Part shown: one piece after another, positions 26,301 through 37,436 of the stretch | How the letters are laid out: every line of letters starts with the position of its first letter | Numbering within the stretch: the stretch's first letter is position 1 | Source of the DNA: Rhodeus uyekii | Lineage: Eukaryota; Chordata; Actinopteri; Cypriniformes; Acheilognathidae | Assembly: GCA_037043235.1 (NCBI GenBank) | Contig: JAWRVZ010000056.1 | Span: forward strand, 1,067,501 to 1,131,500 | Length of the DNA stretch: 64,000 bases | Direction of reading: 5' to 3' | The notes under the pieces: generated by a model | Told to the model about the DNA's origin: nothing | The model's database searches: none | What the model saw: the letters and a program-made list of their open reading frames with translations, nothing else | Program-made: the position numbers and the translations under genes

Positions 26301-29300
26301 TGTTGTATATTAACATTTTATGTATTTTTAGTATCTTAATATATTTTATGGATATCTTTTGTCTTTTAAAATGTATTCATTCCTTTTATTGCAAATCAGA
26401 ATTTTTAGCAGTATTTCAGTGTCAGAATCCTTCAGAAATCATTTTAATATACTATTAGATTCCAATTCCCAATATTCCAATTTTGATGCTTTTCTTCTTA
26501 TTATTATCAATGTGGAAAACGGTTGTTCTGCTTAATATTTTTTTGGAAAAGGTTCAAAAGAACAGTACTTACTATTTATTAGAAAATATTTTGTTTCTTT
26601 ACTGTCACTTTTGATAAATTTAATGCATGTATGTTGAATAAAAGTATTAATGAGAAGTAAACTTTTAACAGTGGTTTACATTTGGGAACAAACAGCATAT
26701 TGTTATTATGAGAGTTTGATGATGTTGTGGTGTTTGTATTTGCAGAGGTTTCATCTGCTCCAAGAGTGTCTGGTCAGAGAAAAAATCTACAAGCAGAAAC
26801 CGTTGACAATCATGTCCTCAATGGCAATGACCCAGAACACAATTCAACAGAAGCACAACCCAAACAGCTCTCCAATGACCTAATAACAACCGTGTTTCCC
26901 TTCTCGAGTGCAGTTCAAGACACTAAACCTGAAAAAGGCACTGGAAAGCATGCAACAAATCGAGAGCCAAGGCGAAAAGTTTCACTCCCTCCAGCACTAC
27001 AGAAAGATCAATCGTTTGAGGAGAACTGGGTGAAGATTTCCCTTGAACCGAACGCAGTGAAGCCTGTGCATGATGAAAGCAATAGTGTTGGATCTAAACT
27101 AAAAGAGGTAAAGTCACATGTTGAGAACACAGAGACCCAAGAGAAGGAGGACACATCAAGTCCTAAGGACTTTAAGCAAGATGTTTTCTTAGAAAGATGT
27201 TCATCGACCAAGTTTCAGATTCAACCACAGACATCCTTAGTTTTCACAAGTTATGGACGAGAGTTCACTAGAAACTCAGATCATGAAGGTTCAGAGGAGG
27301 TTAATGAGTCTCCTAATACTTACCGAGATAACACAGGCAGAGAACGGCAGTGTTCAGCTGAATTTATATTTAGAGAGCCTGAAACCAATAAACTGAGTCC
27401 CTCAGACTCTACTAATGAGCATGATAAGACAAGGATGGTCTCTAGTGATTTTCTTAATGATGAGGCAAGTTCAGACAGGAAAGAGGGTGGACGAAAAAAT
27501 GTAAGCTCTGGTTTATGTGCTGAGACAGATACGGATCAAGTAGTTGAGTGTGTAGCTGGTAAGGAACAAATCAATAAGCATTCCTCTGCTGAAGAAGCAT
27601 CACAAAGTCCGTCATTAAAATGGGGAATTGAAATAAATTCTCATGAATTTCCCTCTAACACTCTGCAGGGAAAAGATGCTTCCAGTGATTTTGGCGATGA
27701 TGACCCAGTCGAGATGGGTGAGAAAACATCTAAGAAAAAGGAGCCGTTGTTTCAGAATAAAACAACTGATGTTGTCAGTGACAAAACTGTGCAAAGACTT
27801 CTTGATGCACATGAAGATAAAGAAAAAATTAAGTTATCAAATGATCAGAACTTACCAAAAGACACCCAGACAAGTCAGGTTTTAAGAAAATTAAGCCAAG
27901 AGTATCTTTCAATGACAGATGATGGGAAATTAGTGCACATTAAAGATGCTGGATTGCACTTTAACTCTACAAATATCTACGAATCAGCCATTGAACCAAT
28001 TCAACCAGCTAAACCTACAAGTGAAGATGTTACTGGACCGAGTCACGGTTCTTCAGAAATAAAAGATGAGGAGGACAGTGATGAATCCAAGCTAGGGACG
28101 GAGTCCGATATTCTTCTAAGTGTTCTCGCAAGAGCTCAAAGGGGAAGACCACCTGTCCTGCAGAAGATCACAAAGCAGGAGACAGGAGATGAGACAGTTC
28201 CCACAATTGTCATTATACCATCTGAATCTCCAGATCCAACACAGTTGAAAGGTAAATGTTTTTGAGATCAAATACTAGAGGCTTAGTCACCATGTTAATA
28301 CACTACACTAAGCTTGAATTGTGAAATGGCGTGTCTGATTTCTGAAGTGCCCTTAAGGGCTGATATTTGAGAAAGACACACCTAGTATTGTATTCATGTT
28401 CACCTATGCTCAGGTTTAACCTGTTAGATTTCTATCTGGTTTGAGCTTTATTCTTTGCCTTCTTTAGGAAATAAACATGGGGTGTCTGTTATGGAGGCTT
28501 TACTTGAGGGTTCCACATCTAAAACCCCTTCCTACGTTGCAGATGCTTGGAAGGTCAGCTACTGTTCGTCCTACAAATATAATTCATACTGTTGCAGCAC
28601 TTGAAATATAATTTCATCATTCATTTTATCATTCTCTGCAGTGTGAAGTGTTCATCAGAGTCAGTTGCTTGACTGTAAAAAGTAACCTTGTGTTCTGCTT
28701 TGCTGTTTTTCTTTATATTGTCTTCTATGTTGTAGGATGAAGGAGTCGATTCAGATGATGATGATGATGCTTCACTTTCCAGCTATGGGTCGGATCTCTC
28801 TAGCAGAAAAGGCTATTCAGCTAGCGCATTGTCTCTTACTGATGTAAGCTGGACATTTTTTAATTTCCAATTTTTGTTTTTAATATTGTATAAAGGTCAA
28901 TTTACCATTACTTGGCCAAAATGATAAATTACCCAATAAACAGTTATTGTACATAAGTAGTTCTGCCCCAAACTCATGACATTTCTTGAGCCTATAACTT
29001 GTTTGGAAAGCACCACAGAGCCACAGTGTTGTAATCGATGTGTCTGCTTATGACACAGGGGCTGTTGTGCTCTAATAGGGCGCAGGTTCAAGTACAGACT
29101 GCGTCATTTCCAAGTCCCATATTCCCATCTCTCTCCCACCCTTTCCTGTCATCACTCACTTTCCTATCCAAGTACAAGACATTTAAAAGTTAAAAAAATA
29201 AAAACCGCTATTGCTATTTTTTCCTCCTGTAAGCGCACTGGTAGTATGCTGAGTGTCTACAGCGATGCAGGGGATTTTGGGAATGTTGAGGTGCAGGGCT

Positions 29301-31227
29301 CGGTGGAGTTTGCAGTGATGTACAGCCCTGTTGGAGAGCTGATCATTATGATTGAACAGTGTCAGGATTTGGCTATTGCTAATCCTCGCAAACAGCGCAC
29401 TGACCCGTGAGTTATGAACCTAAAAGAAAACATATACTTCTGAAATACATTAGAGCTGTCTGTCTGTTTTAAAAAAAACGGTCCTTTACAGTTATGTGAA
29501 GACCTACCTGTATCCAGACAAGTCTCGTCGCAGCAAAAGGAAAACTTCTATTAAGAAACGGACTGTGAATCCAGTTTATGTGGAATCTCTGAGAGTATGT
29601 TTCTCTGTTACTCTAAACTTATATAAATATAATGCTTATATGTAATATACCCTTTAATCGTATCTGTTCCATAAATCTCTAATCAGTACAAAGTGAAGCG
29701 CGAAGAGCTGCCAGAAAAAAGTCTGAATCTGTCCGTGTGGCACAATGACTCCAGGGGCAGAAATGTGTTCCTTGGGCAGGTTGAGATCAGTCTTAAGACT
29801 TGGGACTGGGAACATGAAGCCCTCACATGGTACAACCTACAGCCAAAGGTACACCTTCTAAAGATGTTTGTCCTATTAGGAATGATAAATAACATTGAGT
29901 TTAGAAACAGAGCCTTCTTTCATATAAAGTGATGTCTCAGTTCAACCTAGTTCTCTGATTTAACAGAATATTACTTTTGTTTATTTTTTATTATAGACTT
30001 CAGAAAATCAAGAGTCGCAAGGGTCTAATGGATTCTTGTCAATTTCACTAAAATATGTTCCTCCGGAGTCCACCGGTAATGTTTCAAATATTTATGTTGT
30101 CTCTGTGTGTTTCATAATCATTTCAGTACGTCTAATTTTAGAAATATTGCTCATGACTAACAAACTATATTTGTTCTAAAACACGCTATTTGATTTCAGG
30201 TGGGTCGAAGAACTGCACCGGGGAGATTCATGTCTGGCTGCGAGAGGCAAAAGAATTACGTGGCGTGAAGCCTCAGGGAGTGGACTCTTTTGTTAAGTGG
30301 TGAGGGTGTGCCTGTTACGGACCTGGCTTTCAAAGCAGCTCAAGCCATTGTTCCATCTCTGTCTCTCTCTCACGCTTCCTCTTTGTCATGTTTGAAGTGT
30401 CATGTTTTCTTTTGTTTTCATCTGTTAAAATGGCATGAGAAGAAAGGATTACGCCGATGGCTCATTTTGTTTGGTTTAGAGGACAAAAGTAAATACGGAA
30501 CTAGCTTCGTAATTTTTTTATAAACTCATATTATACATGGTCAGATCAAAAGTTGTATTAGTTTTTAAATGTTTAAAATAACTGTTCTACCACATTCATT
30601 ATAAAAAATAATTGTAGATAAGTAAATGTTCTGTAATGCCTCCAGTCATTTTATTTAAAATATTTTTTTAGAGTACATTTGTTTTTGTTAACTTTCTTAA
30701 TAAAAGACATGTAAATACTTGAGATTCACCTATTCATTTGTTTTGTTTTTTAGCTACATTTTACCGGACACCAGAAAGAAAAGCCGCCAGAAGACTCGTG
30801 TTATAAAAAAGAGCCAGGACCCTGTGTATAACCATGCCATGGTTTATGACGGGTTCAAAGCTGGGGAAGTCAGTGAGGCCTGCTGCGAACTGAGCGTTTG
30901 GGATCACAACACACTGGCCAATCAATTTCTGGGAGGTCTGCGCCTCGGTCTGGGAACAGGTACATTAACAAAAACCCTACCCTTCACTGCACCTGTATAT
31001 TGCACTTTAACTACACTAGAATCCTGATTTGAGCTGACGGCAGGTTTCTTAAAGACTTTTCATCAAACTGTTTCTGTTTACTTGCAGGGCAGAGCTACGG
31101 CAAAAAAGTTGATTGGATGGATTCGCTGAATGAGGAAGTTCAAATATGGAAAAGAATGCTGGCCAATCCAAACAGCTGGGTTGAGGGAGATCTTCCCCTG
31201 AGGTCCTCCATGACCCCAAGGAAATGA
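23353..31227 (+). CDS. sytl1: synaptotagmin-like protein, sytl1-type (Rab27 effector)
   Basis: Fifteen in-phase exons: 23353-23480, 25268-25413, 25708-25819, 25948-25993, 26106-26145, 26746-28251, 28468-28553, 28736-28843, 29234-29406, 29492-29594, 29687-29848, 29997-30075, 30200-30299, 30754-30959, 31088-31227; 1044 residues. The N-terminus is a Slp homology domain: LIDLSFLSAEEEEAIRNVL at about residues 10-28, then the Rab27-binding GEWF motif at 60-63. There is no FYVE zinc finger, which favours the Slp1/Slp2 subfamily. A 1506-bp exon encodes a long acidic, Ser-rich linker of about 500 residues. Tandem C2 domains follow (C2A about 745-870 with DPYVKTYLYPD; C2B about 905-1040 with DSFVKCYILPD). 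Slps tether Rab27 vesicles to the plasma membrane. The SHD and C2 details resemble SYTL1 more than SYTL2, but the long linker is more SYTL2-like, so paralogue assignment is tentative. The exon 3 and 4 boundaries are the least certain. Confidence 0.88.
23795..23955 (+). repeat. tRNA-derived SINE
   Basis: B box GGTTCGATTCCC at about 23859 and a tail 'aatcactttggattaaaa', in the first intron of the sytl1-like gene. Confidence 0.6.
24290..25130. repeat. degenerate interspersed repeat
   Basis: A compact stretch with phrases such as 'cagtcttgaagcctagatgt' and 'gagagacataaatcaggaca' that recur in fish genomes. It is not coding and not assigned to a family. Confidence 0.4.
26390..26665. mobile_element. 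MITE fragment, same family as 3483
   Basis: It contains 'tattatcaatgtggaaaacggttgttctgctta' and ends 'gaagtaaacttttaacagtgg'. It lies between exons 5 and 6 of the sytl1-like gene. Confidence 0.5.
29010..29215 (+). repeat. tRNA-derived SINE
   Basis: A B-box-like GCAGGTTCAAGTAC is followed by 'ttcccatctctctcccaccctttcctgtcat', the body of a common fish SINE. It lies in an intron of the sytl1-like gene. Confidence 0.55.
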
Positions 31228-31481
31228 ACCTCCTGAAGTTCATTTGTTCTCTTGAATGTTTAGTTGCAAGAGAAAAACATTCTTGGTTCACAAAACAAGC
31301 TAAGCATTTTCAATTACCAAACCAGTTTCTTCATTTTTTCAAAATATAAAGAGTATATTATATGTGCTGGGAATTCAGTTTGGAAAGCAGTTACTGAATG
31401 TAGAATATGCTTAATGATATTGAATAATATATCTATGCATAAATTGATATAAGTATTTTAAGGGTTTTGTTGTGATTCCTG

Positions 31482-31487
31482 AATAAA
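31482..31487 (+). other. polyadenylation signal of the sytl1-like gene
   Basis: AATAAA 255 bp after the stop codon, the first canonical signal downstream, implying a short 3' UTR of about 275 bp. Confidence 0.6.
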
Positions 31488-31684
31488 AAAGTGAAACAAC
31501 TTAGTCTGTTCATCAGTGAAAAAAATAGAAATGTTTTTTTTAAAATGGAAATATAATTAAAGATTGTTATACATTAAAATGTTATGTCTTTTGTTCTACA
31601 CAACCTGCTAGATTAAATATAAGCATTTGGTATGTCAACTGAGCTACTAAAATACTTTCATTAATTTACATAATTAACTTAATT

Positions 31685-31800
31685 TACAAACAAAGGAACA
31701 CAAAAGGAGATCTTTTTGATGAATATCGAGAGCTTTCTGTCCCTCCTGTAGCAGCTTCTTTGAATCATCAAAGTGGTCATTGCAAAATCCAAGCCCCTGC
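31685..31800. repeat. fragment of an abundant fish inverted-repeat element
   Basis: Text such as 'ctttttgatgaatatcgagagctttctgtccctcc' resembles the core of the MITE found at 1611-2391. It is truncated here. Confidence 0.4.
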
Positions 31801-32308
31801 TCAGTCTACCAAGCGGCATTCCTGAGATGAGCGAACCAGAGATGGAGGAACCGCTTTTTGGGTGACAGTTGCAGCACCACTGCCTCCCCTGGAGGAGGGC
31901 CGGGTGGAGAATGTTTCGTTCAGGTTTCTTTCTGTTCCATCTCTGGCCCTACAGCCCCTGTGTTCCCTAAAGCTGGTGTTATTTTTTATTTTTTTTGTCA
32001 TCTCTGTTCATAAAGATCTGAAGAAGAAAAAACATGTCCATAAACCCTCCTCTTGAAGAAATCAGGACAGAAGTGGTTCAAAAATTCTTAATAAAAGAGT
32101 GGTGTTCTCTATCTCTGGGTGTCAAGAGAGAGTGCCCGGGTGGCAGTGTGTGATACCATTGCCACTCTCATCCCCCTCTCCAATCCCCCAACTCCAAAAG
32201 CATCCAAATTCATAATAATTAACAATGTACAAACCTAACTACTGTTCACAGTTTTCAACACTCTCTCCATTCCCACTTTTGAGGAAGTGATGACAAAAAA
32301 AAAGCGCC

Positions 32309-32395
32309 GTTCACCAATCAGGACACAGTATCAATCAGCCTGTAGGAACCAATCAGGACACAGTATCAATCAGCCTGTAGGAACCAATCAGGATG
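32309..32395. repeat. 35-bp tandem repeat, about 2.3 copies
   Basis: The unit begins accaatcaggacacagtatc and is repeated back to back with no visible change, then breaks off in a third copy. Each unit carries a CCAAT core. Confidence 0.8.
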
Positions 32396-32504
32396 ATGTC
32401 ACAGAGATACTCACAGAAAAACATAGATATAACAAAAATCAACCACCATAGGGTCGTAACAAATGCATCCGTCCCCAAGATTGGTTTGCAGTACCGTAAT
32501 TGCC

Positions 32505-32675
32505 CTGATGGACCTGTACTTTCATGTCTCCCTCAACACAGACCATCCCTACACTTTGCGTTTGAGGGGTGGGCTGACCAGTACAAGGTCTTCCCCTTTA
32601 AGCTGTCCCTGTCTACCCATGTCTTTATGAAGGTCGTGGAGGTGGCCCTTGTTGAGGTAACCTGGACGTTTCCCA
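32505..32675 (+). pseudogene. DIRS-like reverse transcriptase fragment, frameshifted
   Basis: At 32531-32659 the translation PQHRPSLHFAFEGW followed by QYKVFPFKLSLS matches the RT core of fish DIRS-like tyrosine-recombinase retrotransposons. The preceding YFHVS motif is in another frame, about 32513-32530, so the copy is broken. Weakly similar TE-like sequence continues on both sides, about 31800-32750, but I cannot set its ends. Confidence 0.6.
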
Positions 32676-33016
32676 CACTGGGGTTCATGATGGAACTGCA
32701 AAGGGTTTGTGAGTTTAATGAAATGCCATTTAGTAATTAAGTAAAAAAAAAATTATGAAATAATTTTTTTAATAAAAACAATAAAAATGAAATACTACTA
32801 AAAAATATATTTGATTTGTTTACCTGCATGTCATGTGACTATTAACTGACATCAGAGAACCGTATGTGAACTTAATTTTATTATGTGTTAACATAATAAT
32901 TAATGTGTTATTCGGGAGTTGATGCAATAGGACAAAATGCGTGTTAAAGTGAATCAAGTTAAGGGATCAAATTCTGTGGGTCTCAATTTTCAGTGATAGA
33001 TTCATAACTATGACTG

Positions 33017-33415
33017 CAAATCCATGCCAAAAAGAAACGAGCGCAAAACTGATGTTTGCGCGCACGTAAATTATGTCATTGGTTAGTTCCCTTTTGTCCA
33101 GAGGTCAGTTGTGATTGGCCGCATGTGATTGTCAATCTAGAGCTGAGGCAAAGATACGATTCAGTCACATTCCATATTAAGGTTTTTCTGTCAATTAAAT
33201 TGTATTAATATTGTTTTGTTGTAATTTCACGTGTCCCAGTCTGGTTATTTAAGACCAAACTATACTTTATACAGGTTTTCAAATGGATAATCAAAGAGAG
33301 GTAAGTAGTGATTGCCATATTTTTAATGTATTTTTTTTACACGTAAACACGTGTTTTTTTACACATGTGCACGTAAACATCAGTTTTGCGCTCGTTTCTT
33401 TTTGGCATGGATTTG
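33017..33415. mobile_element. short terminal-inverted-repeat element (MITE-like)
   Basis: The left arm starting caaatccatgccaaaaagaa (33017-33062) is matched in inverted orientation by the right arm ending ttctttttggcatggatttg (33371-33415). About 300 bp without coding sequence lie between. The arms agree almost perfectly for about 40 bp. Family not identified. Confidence 0.7.
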
Positions 33416-33499
33416 TCGTCATACATAACAGTGTCTGGTCTGTGCATGCGATTCCACAAACTTAGAAGAGAAAATCAATGAATTATGAATATTTGACTG

Positions 33500-33640
33500 C
33501 CATTGAATAACGTAATCATGTAATCAAGTAAACTGTAGTCTGAATACAAGTATTTTAAAATGTAATCTAATCTAATTACAAGTACTTTTTTGGAATTTGA
33601 CTGCGTAATCCAGATTACATGTACAATACTATCTTTTTAC
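33500..33640. repeat. degenerate interspersed repeat
   Basis: Multiple imperfect copies of TGTAATC/GATTACA-type words (for example 'gtaatctaatctaattacaagtac' and 'gtaatccagattacatgt') suggest an old inverted-repeat element. Its ends are not definable. Confidence 0.4.
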
Positions 33641-34673
33641 AGCGGACGCCATTGAAAACACGGCAAGTCTATCCCTCACAGCCTCGCTTTCACACCTATC
33701 GTTGTCATGGTGACAGATGAACCCAACATGGCCCAACATTTTCCGCCCGTTTGCTTCTGGGAAGTTATTGATTCTCCACCAGGTGGCGGTGATTCCCGCT
33801 TTCACAATACTCTCTTATTCCAAGCCATTTCCTCCCAAAAAATATAACGGAGATGGAGAAGTTCTGGAAGTCCAGAAGTTTGAGTCAGCTGACGCTTAAC
33901 TTTCCCCCTTCTGACTCAATCTCTCCGCCGGATGGGGTGCAGGAACATTCACCGCAGGAGAAAAATAACAGTTTATGTCGAAACTGCTTATTAATAATTG
34001 AGGGGTTTATAATTGAAATGTGCTACAGATAGTCTTCGTAACTGTCAAGAAGTTTAGGCGTTTTAACGACTTTCCAGGTAAGAAATAAGCTTCGTACGAC
34101 ATGGATTGGATGTTTATACTTATGATAAATGCATGATAAAAACGTTTTATGCTTTTGTGTGTTTTTTGTTTTGTATTTATTTTTTTAATGGCGTCATTTA
34201 GTTCCTTTGGTTCTGTCCTGGATCCTTATTTTTCGAAATATATATAAATATTTAAAGTATTTTAGTGATTTAAATCTCTACGAAAATGTGATAAAAGTGT
34301 TAAGCCTGGGTATTCCAGAAAATACTGTTTTTGTAATTATGTGAATATATGTTTAAAGTGTCCTTTAGTGTTTGTGTTTTAGCCTATTTTCTTTGTTTTG
34401 AATTTTATATAGTTAAAAAAGCAAAAATGTTTGTGGTTAGCTGCTGAAAAGTCAGCATTGGGAGAGGGGATTGACCCCTGAACATTTCTGAAGATGAGCC
34501 AAAGACTCTTGTTATTATGTTTGGCAGTAAAACGGGGAGAGAGGAGACCACTCGGATGTGTTTAACTGATAGATGGATGTGGGTTCATCTGTGTTTATAA
34601 CATTCATTGAATTTACTCTCTTTTTCATCTTGAAGGTTGGTCATCTGCAGCTTAATCCAGAACATCTTTCATC

Positions 34674-35738
34674 ATGGGTGACTGGAGTGCACTGGGGAAA
34701 CTTCTTGACAAGGTCCAGGCGTACTCCACGGCAGGAGGCAAAATCTGGCTCTCCGTCCTCTTCATCTTCCGGATCTTGGTGTTGGGGACGGCAGTGGAGT
34801 CCGCCTGGGGAGACGAGCAGTCGGCGTTCAAGTGCAACACGCTGCAGCCCGGCTGCGAGAACGTGTGCTACGACAAGTCGTTCCCCATCTCCCATGTGCG
34901 CTTCTGGGTGCTGCAGATCATATTTGTGTCCATGCCGACTCTCCTGTACCTCAGCCACATCGTGTTCCTCATGCACAAAGAGGAGAAGCTGAATAAAAAG
35001 CAGGATAAACTAAGAGACATCCAGAGCAAAGGCGGAGATGTGGATGTGCTCCTGCGGAATATCGAAATGAAGAAGTTCAAGTATGGCCTGGAAGATCACG
35101 GGAAGATCAAAATGAGAGGAGGGATATTTTACACGTATGTAGTGAGCATCGTGTTAAAATCTGTATTTGAAGTTGTCTTCCTGTTGATACAGTGGCACCT
35201 TTACGGATTCAAGCTGTCAGCCGTCTATACGTGTCAAAAGTTCCCTTGTCCGCATAAAGTGGACTGCTTTCTGTCTCGTCCCACTGAAAAGACGGTTTTC
35301 ATCATCTTCATGCTGGTCGTGTCGCTGGTTTCTCTGGCCCTCAACGTCTTTGAGTTTTTTTATGTGATTCTCAAGAGGATGAAGGACCAAATCAGAGAGT
35401 CTGAGAAAAACTTTGACAGCGCCTGCAATATCAAGCCCTGCCCAAGGAACCTGTCCAGTTACGGCTATTACAACGACTGCTCGGCCCCCGTCCCTAATCT
35501 GGGCTACAACCTAAATACGGGTGATAAGTCCAACTCCTCTGACAATTACGACAAGCAGGCTAATGAGCAGAACTGGACTAATTACAGTACAGAACAGAAC
35601 CAGCTGGGTCACAGCCAGCGCTTTCCATACCCTGAGAAAGTTCCTCTGGGCAAGGATCTTCTGCTGCTCAAAGAGCTGGAGCCTCGACCCGGTAGTCGGG
35701 CGAGCAGTCGGGCCAGGCCGGATGATCTTGACATCTAG
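34674..35738 (+). CDS. gja1a: connexin of the Cx43 family (gja1a / cx40.8 type)
   Basis: A single intact coding exon of 354 residues opens with MGDWSALGKLLDKVQAYSTA, identical or nearly so to vertebrate GJA1. It has four membrane segments. Extracellular loop cysteines sit at 54, 61 and 65 and at 187, 192 and 198, the spacing required for docking of gap-junction hemichannels. The C-terminus keeps SRASSRARPDDLDI, the ZO-1-binding type tail, but the cytoplasmic tail is shorter than in mammalian Cx43 (382 residues). Length (about 40 kDa) and the fabp7a neighbour fit the teleost ohnolog called cx40.8. The CAG|GTAAGA at 34077-34078 probably ends a noncoding first exon, with the coding exon starting just upstream of 34674; this is typical connexin architecture and inferred. 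It forms channels passing ions and small metabolites. Confidence 0.95.
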   Translation: MGDWSALGKLLDKVQAYSTAGGKIWLSVLFIFRILVLGTAVESAWGDEQSAFKCNTLQPGCENVCYDKSFPISHVRFWVLQIIFVSMPTLLYLSHIVFLMHKEEKLNKKQDKLRDIQSKGGDVDVLLRNIEMKKFKYGLEDHGKIKMRGGIFYTYVVSIVLKSVFEVVFLLIQWHLYGFKLSAVYTCQKFPCPHKVDCFLSRPTEKTVFIIFMLVVSLVSLALNVFEFFYVILKRMKDQIRESEKNFDSACNIKPCPRNLSSYGYYNDCSAPVPNLGYNLNTGDKSNSSDNYDKQANEQNWTNYSTEQNQLGHSQRFPYPEKVPLGKDLLLLKELEPRPGSRASSRARPDDLDI

Positions 35739-35797
35739 CAGAAGCCTTAACACAGGCCCAAAGACAATTTCTACCTTTCACAAGCGGTGAACATTTA

Positions 35798-35803
35798 AAT
35801 AAA
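35798..35803 (+). other. first polyadenylation signal of the connexin gene
   Basis: AATAAA 59 bp after the stop codon. A second AATAAA lies at 35957-35962, so two 3' UTR lengths are possible. Confidence 0.5.
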
Positions 35804-35962
35804 CTGTGAAATGGACACTGTCACGAACATCCAAAGAATGATGTTTACGCATATATATTTATTTTATTAGTTTTTGCTATTGTAACTTGTGCCAGTTTTT
35901 TTAAGTGAACTGTATTTATGAGCTGTGATTGTGAAAATCAAATCATTTCATTCTAGAATAAA

Positions 35963-37345
35963 CATTTAATACAGTAAGTATATGGCTAGATGATGCATAT
36001 TTCAGCTTAAAATGTGTAATGGAAATTGTAAGTGCTGTAAGCGTTTCGTATTAGTTTGTCCTCATTTTAAACACCATTTTGCCTTTACTTCACTAGACAA
36101 ATTAATTTTTGAAGCTACAAAAATTCCATGTAGTTTCACTAATTAAGATTATATCATAAAATTACATGGATAATAATTATAAAAGAAGTACTGTACTACT
36201 AAAACTATAAGCAGTTTTATATATATATATATATATATATATAAGTTATACAGGGAGTAATAATATATTTAGATATATATAAAATTAGAAATGATAAAAT
36301 GACTGTAGATTGGGTCCAGCCTATCATATATCACTCAGAGTTATTTTGAACTAGAACTAAAACCAAAGTATTTAATGCAAACTACTCATATAGAGTAAGC
36401 TCTCATTAAGATACAGCAGACACTTTTATATTTATCAGAAAAAAAGAGTATGTTATGCAGTGTTTTGCAGCACAAGGAAACCTATCAAATGTAACCCTAC
36501 TGGAATAAATTAAGATCATTCATTCTACTCCAGCAGGGTCTTACATTTTTTCCATTCTTCTTTTTTCCGACAGCGTTTTTCCATTATGGGAAGTTAGCCA
36601 GCGCGTATAAATGCAGCACTGTTTTCTGGAATCTTTACAGTAACCGTACGTAGTCTTCTGCTCTGGGCCTGTAAATATCAACAGCAAGACACCTGACTGC
36701 ATATCATTGTTTTCTGTAAAGTGTCGACATAAATGTTGCTTAACATCTTTACATAATTCCTAAGTTCAAACGAACTCCCTCTGATTGACAAATGAAACCC
36801 TTAAAAGAGTCTGAAATTAAAACGAGTTAATTAGATTCAACTTTTTCCTCTGTTCTCAGAGTTTCCTATTTATTTGAAGGACTAAATGAAAACATATGTT
36901 TCACTGGAGTCTGCCAGCCACATGTGAGGCAAAAATTAAAAACCCTGTGAACTGTGTATTTGCACTTTAGTAAAGTTTGTTTTAGTAAAATATAGGCTAT
37001 GTGCATCAGGAACAAGGTGTGGTTATGCCACATCAAAGCAATGAAAGTTAATATTTGTTATTTACTATCGAATGTAAAAAAAGATTGCACATTATCAAAG
37101 ACCCATTTCAAGCATTAAAAAAATTACTAGGTAAAATTGGCTTTTCTTGCATTCCTCATTTGGATGATCAAATATGACCTAATGAAATCTGTCCCTTGTA
37201 AACCTGAATGTTCTTCAGTCATGAAATTAGACTTTGAAGAATGTTTAATAACTCAGTAAACACTTATTTTTTCATCAAAACTGCCTCAAGCTCTGGCTTT
37301 TGCCTGTATGAACCAACAGTGACCACTATGTCTCAAAAATAGTGT

Positions 37346-37436
<91 letters not shown>

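Noticed and set aside
34573..34992. Alternative plus-strand frame overlapping the connexin start
   Set aside because: It is an out-of-frame shadow; the frame starting at 34674 matches Cx43 throughout.
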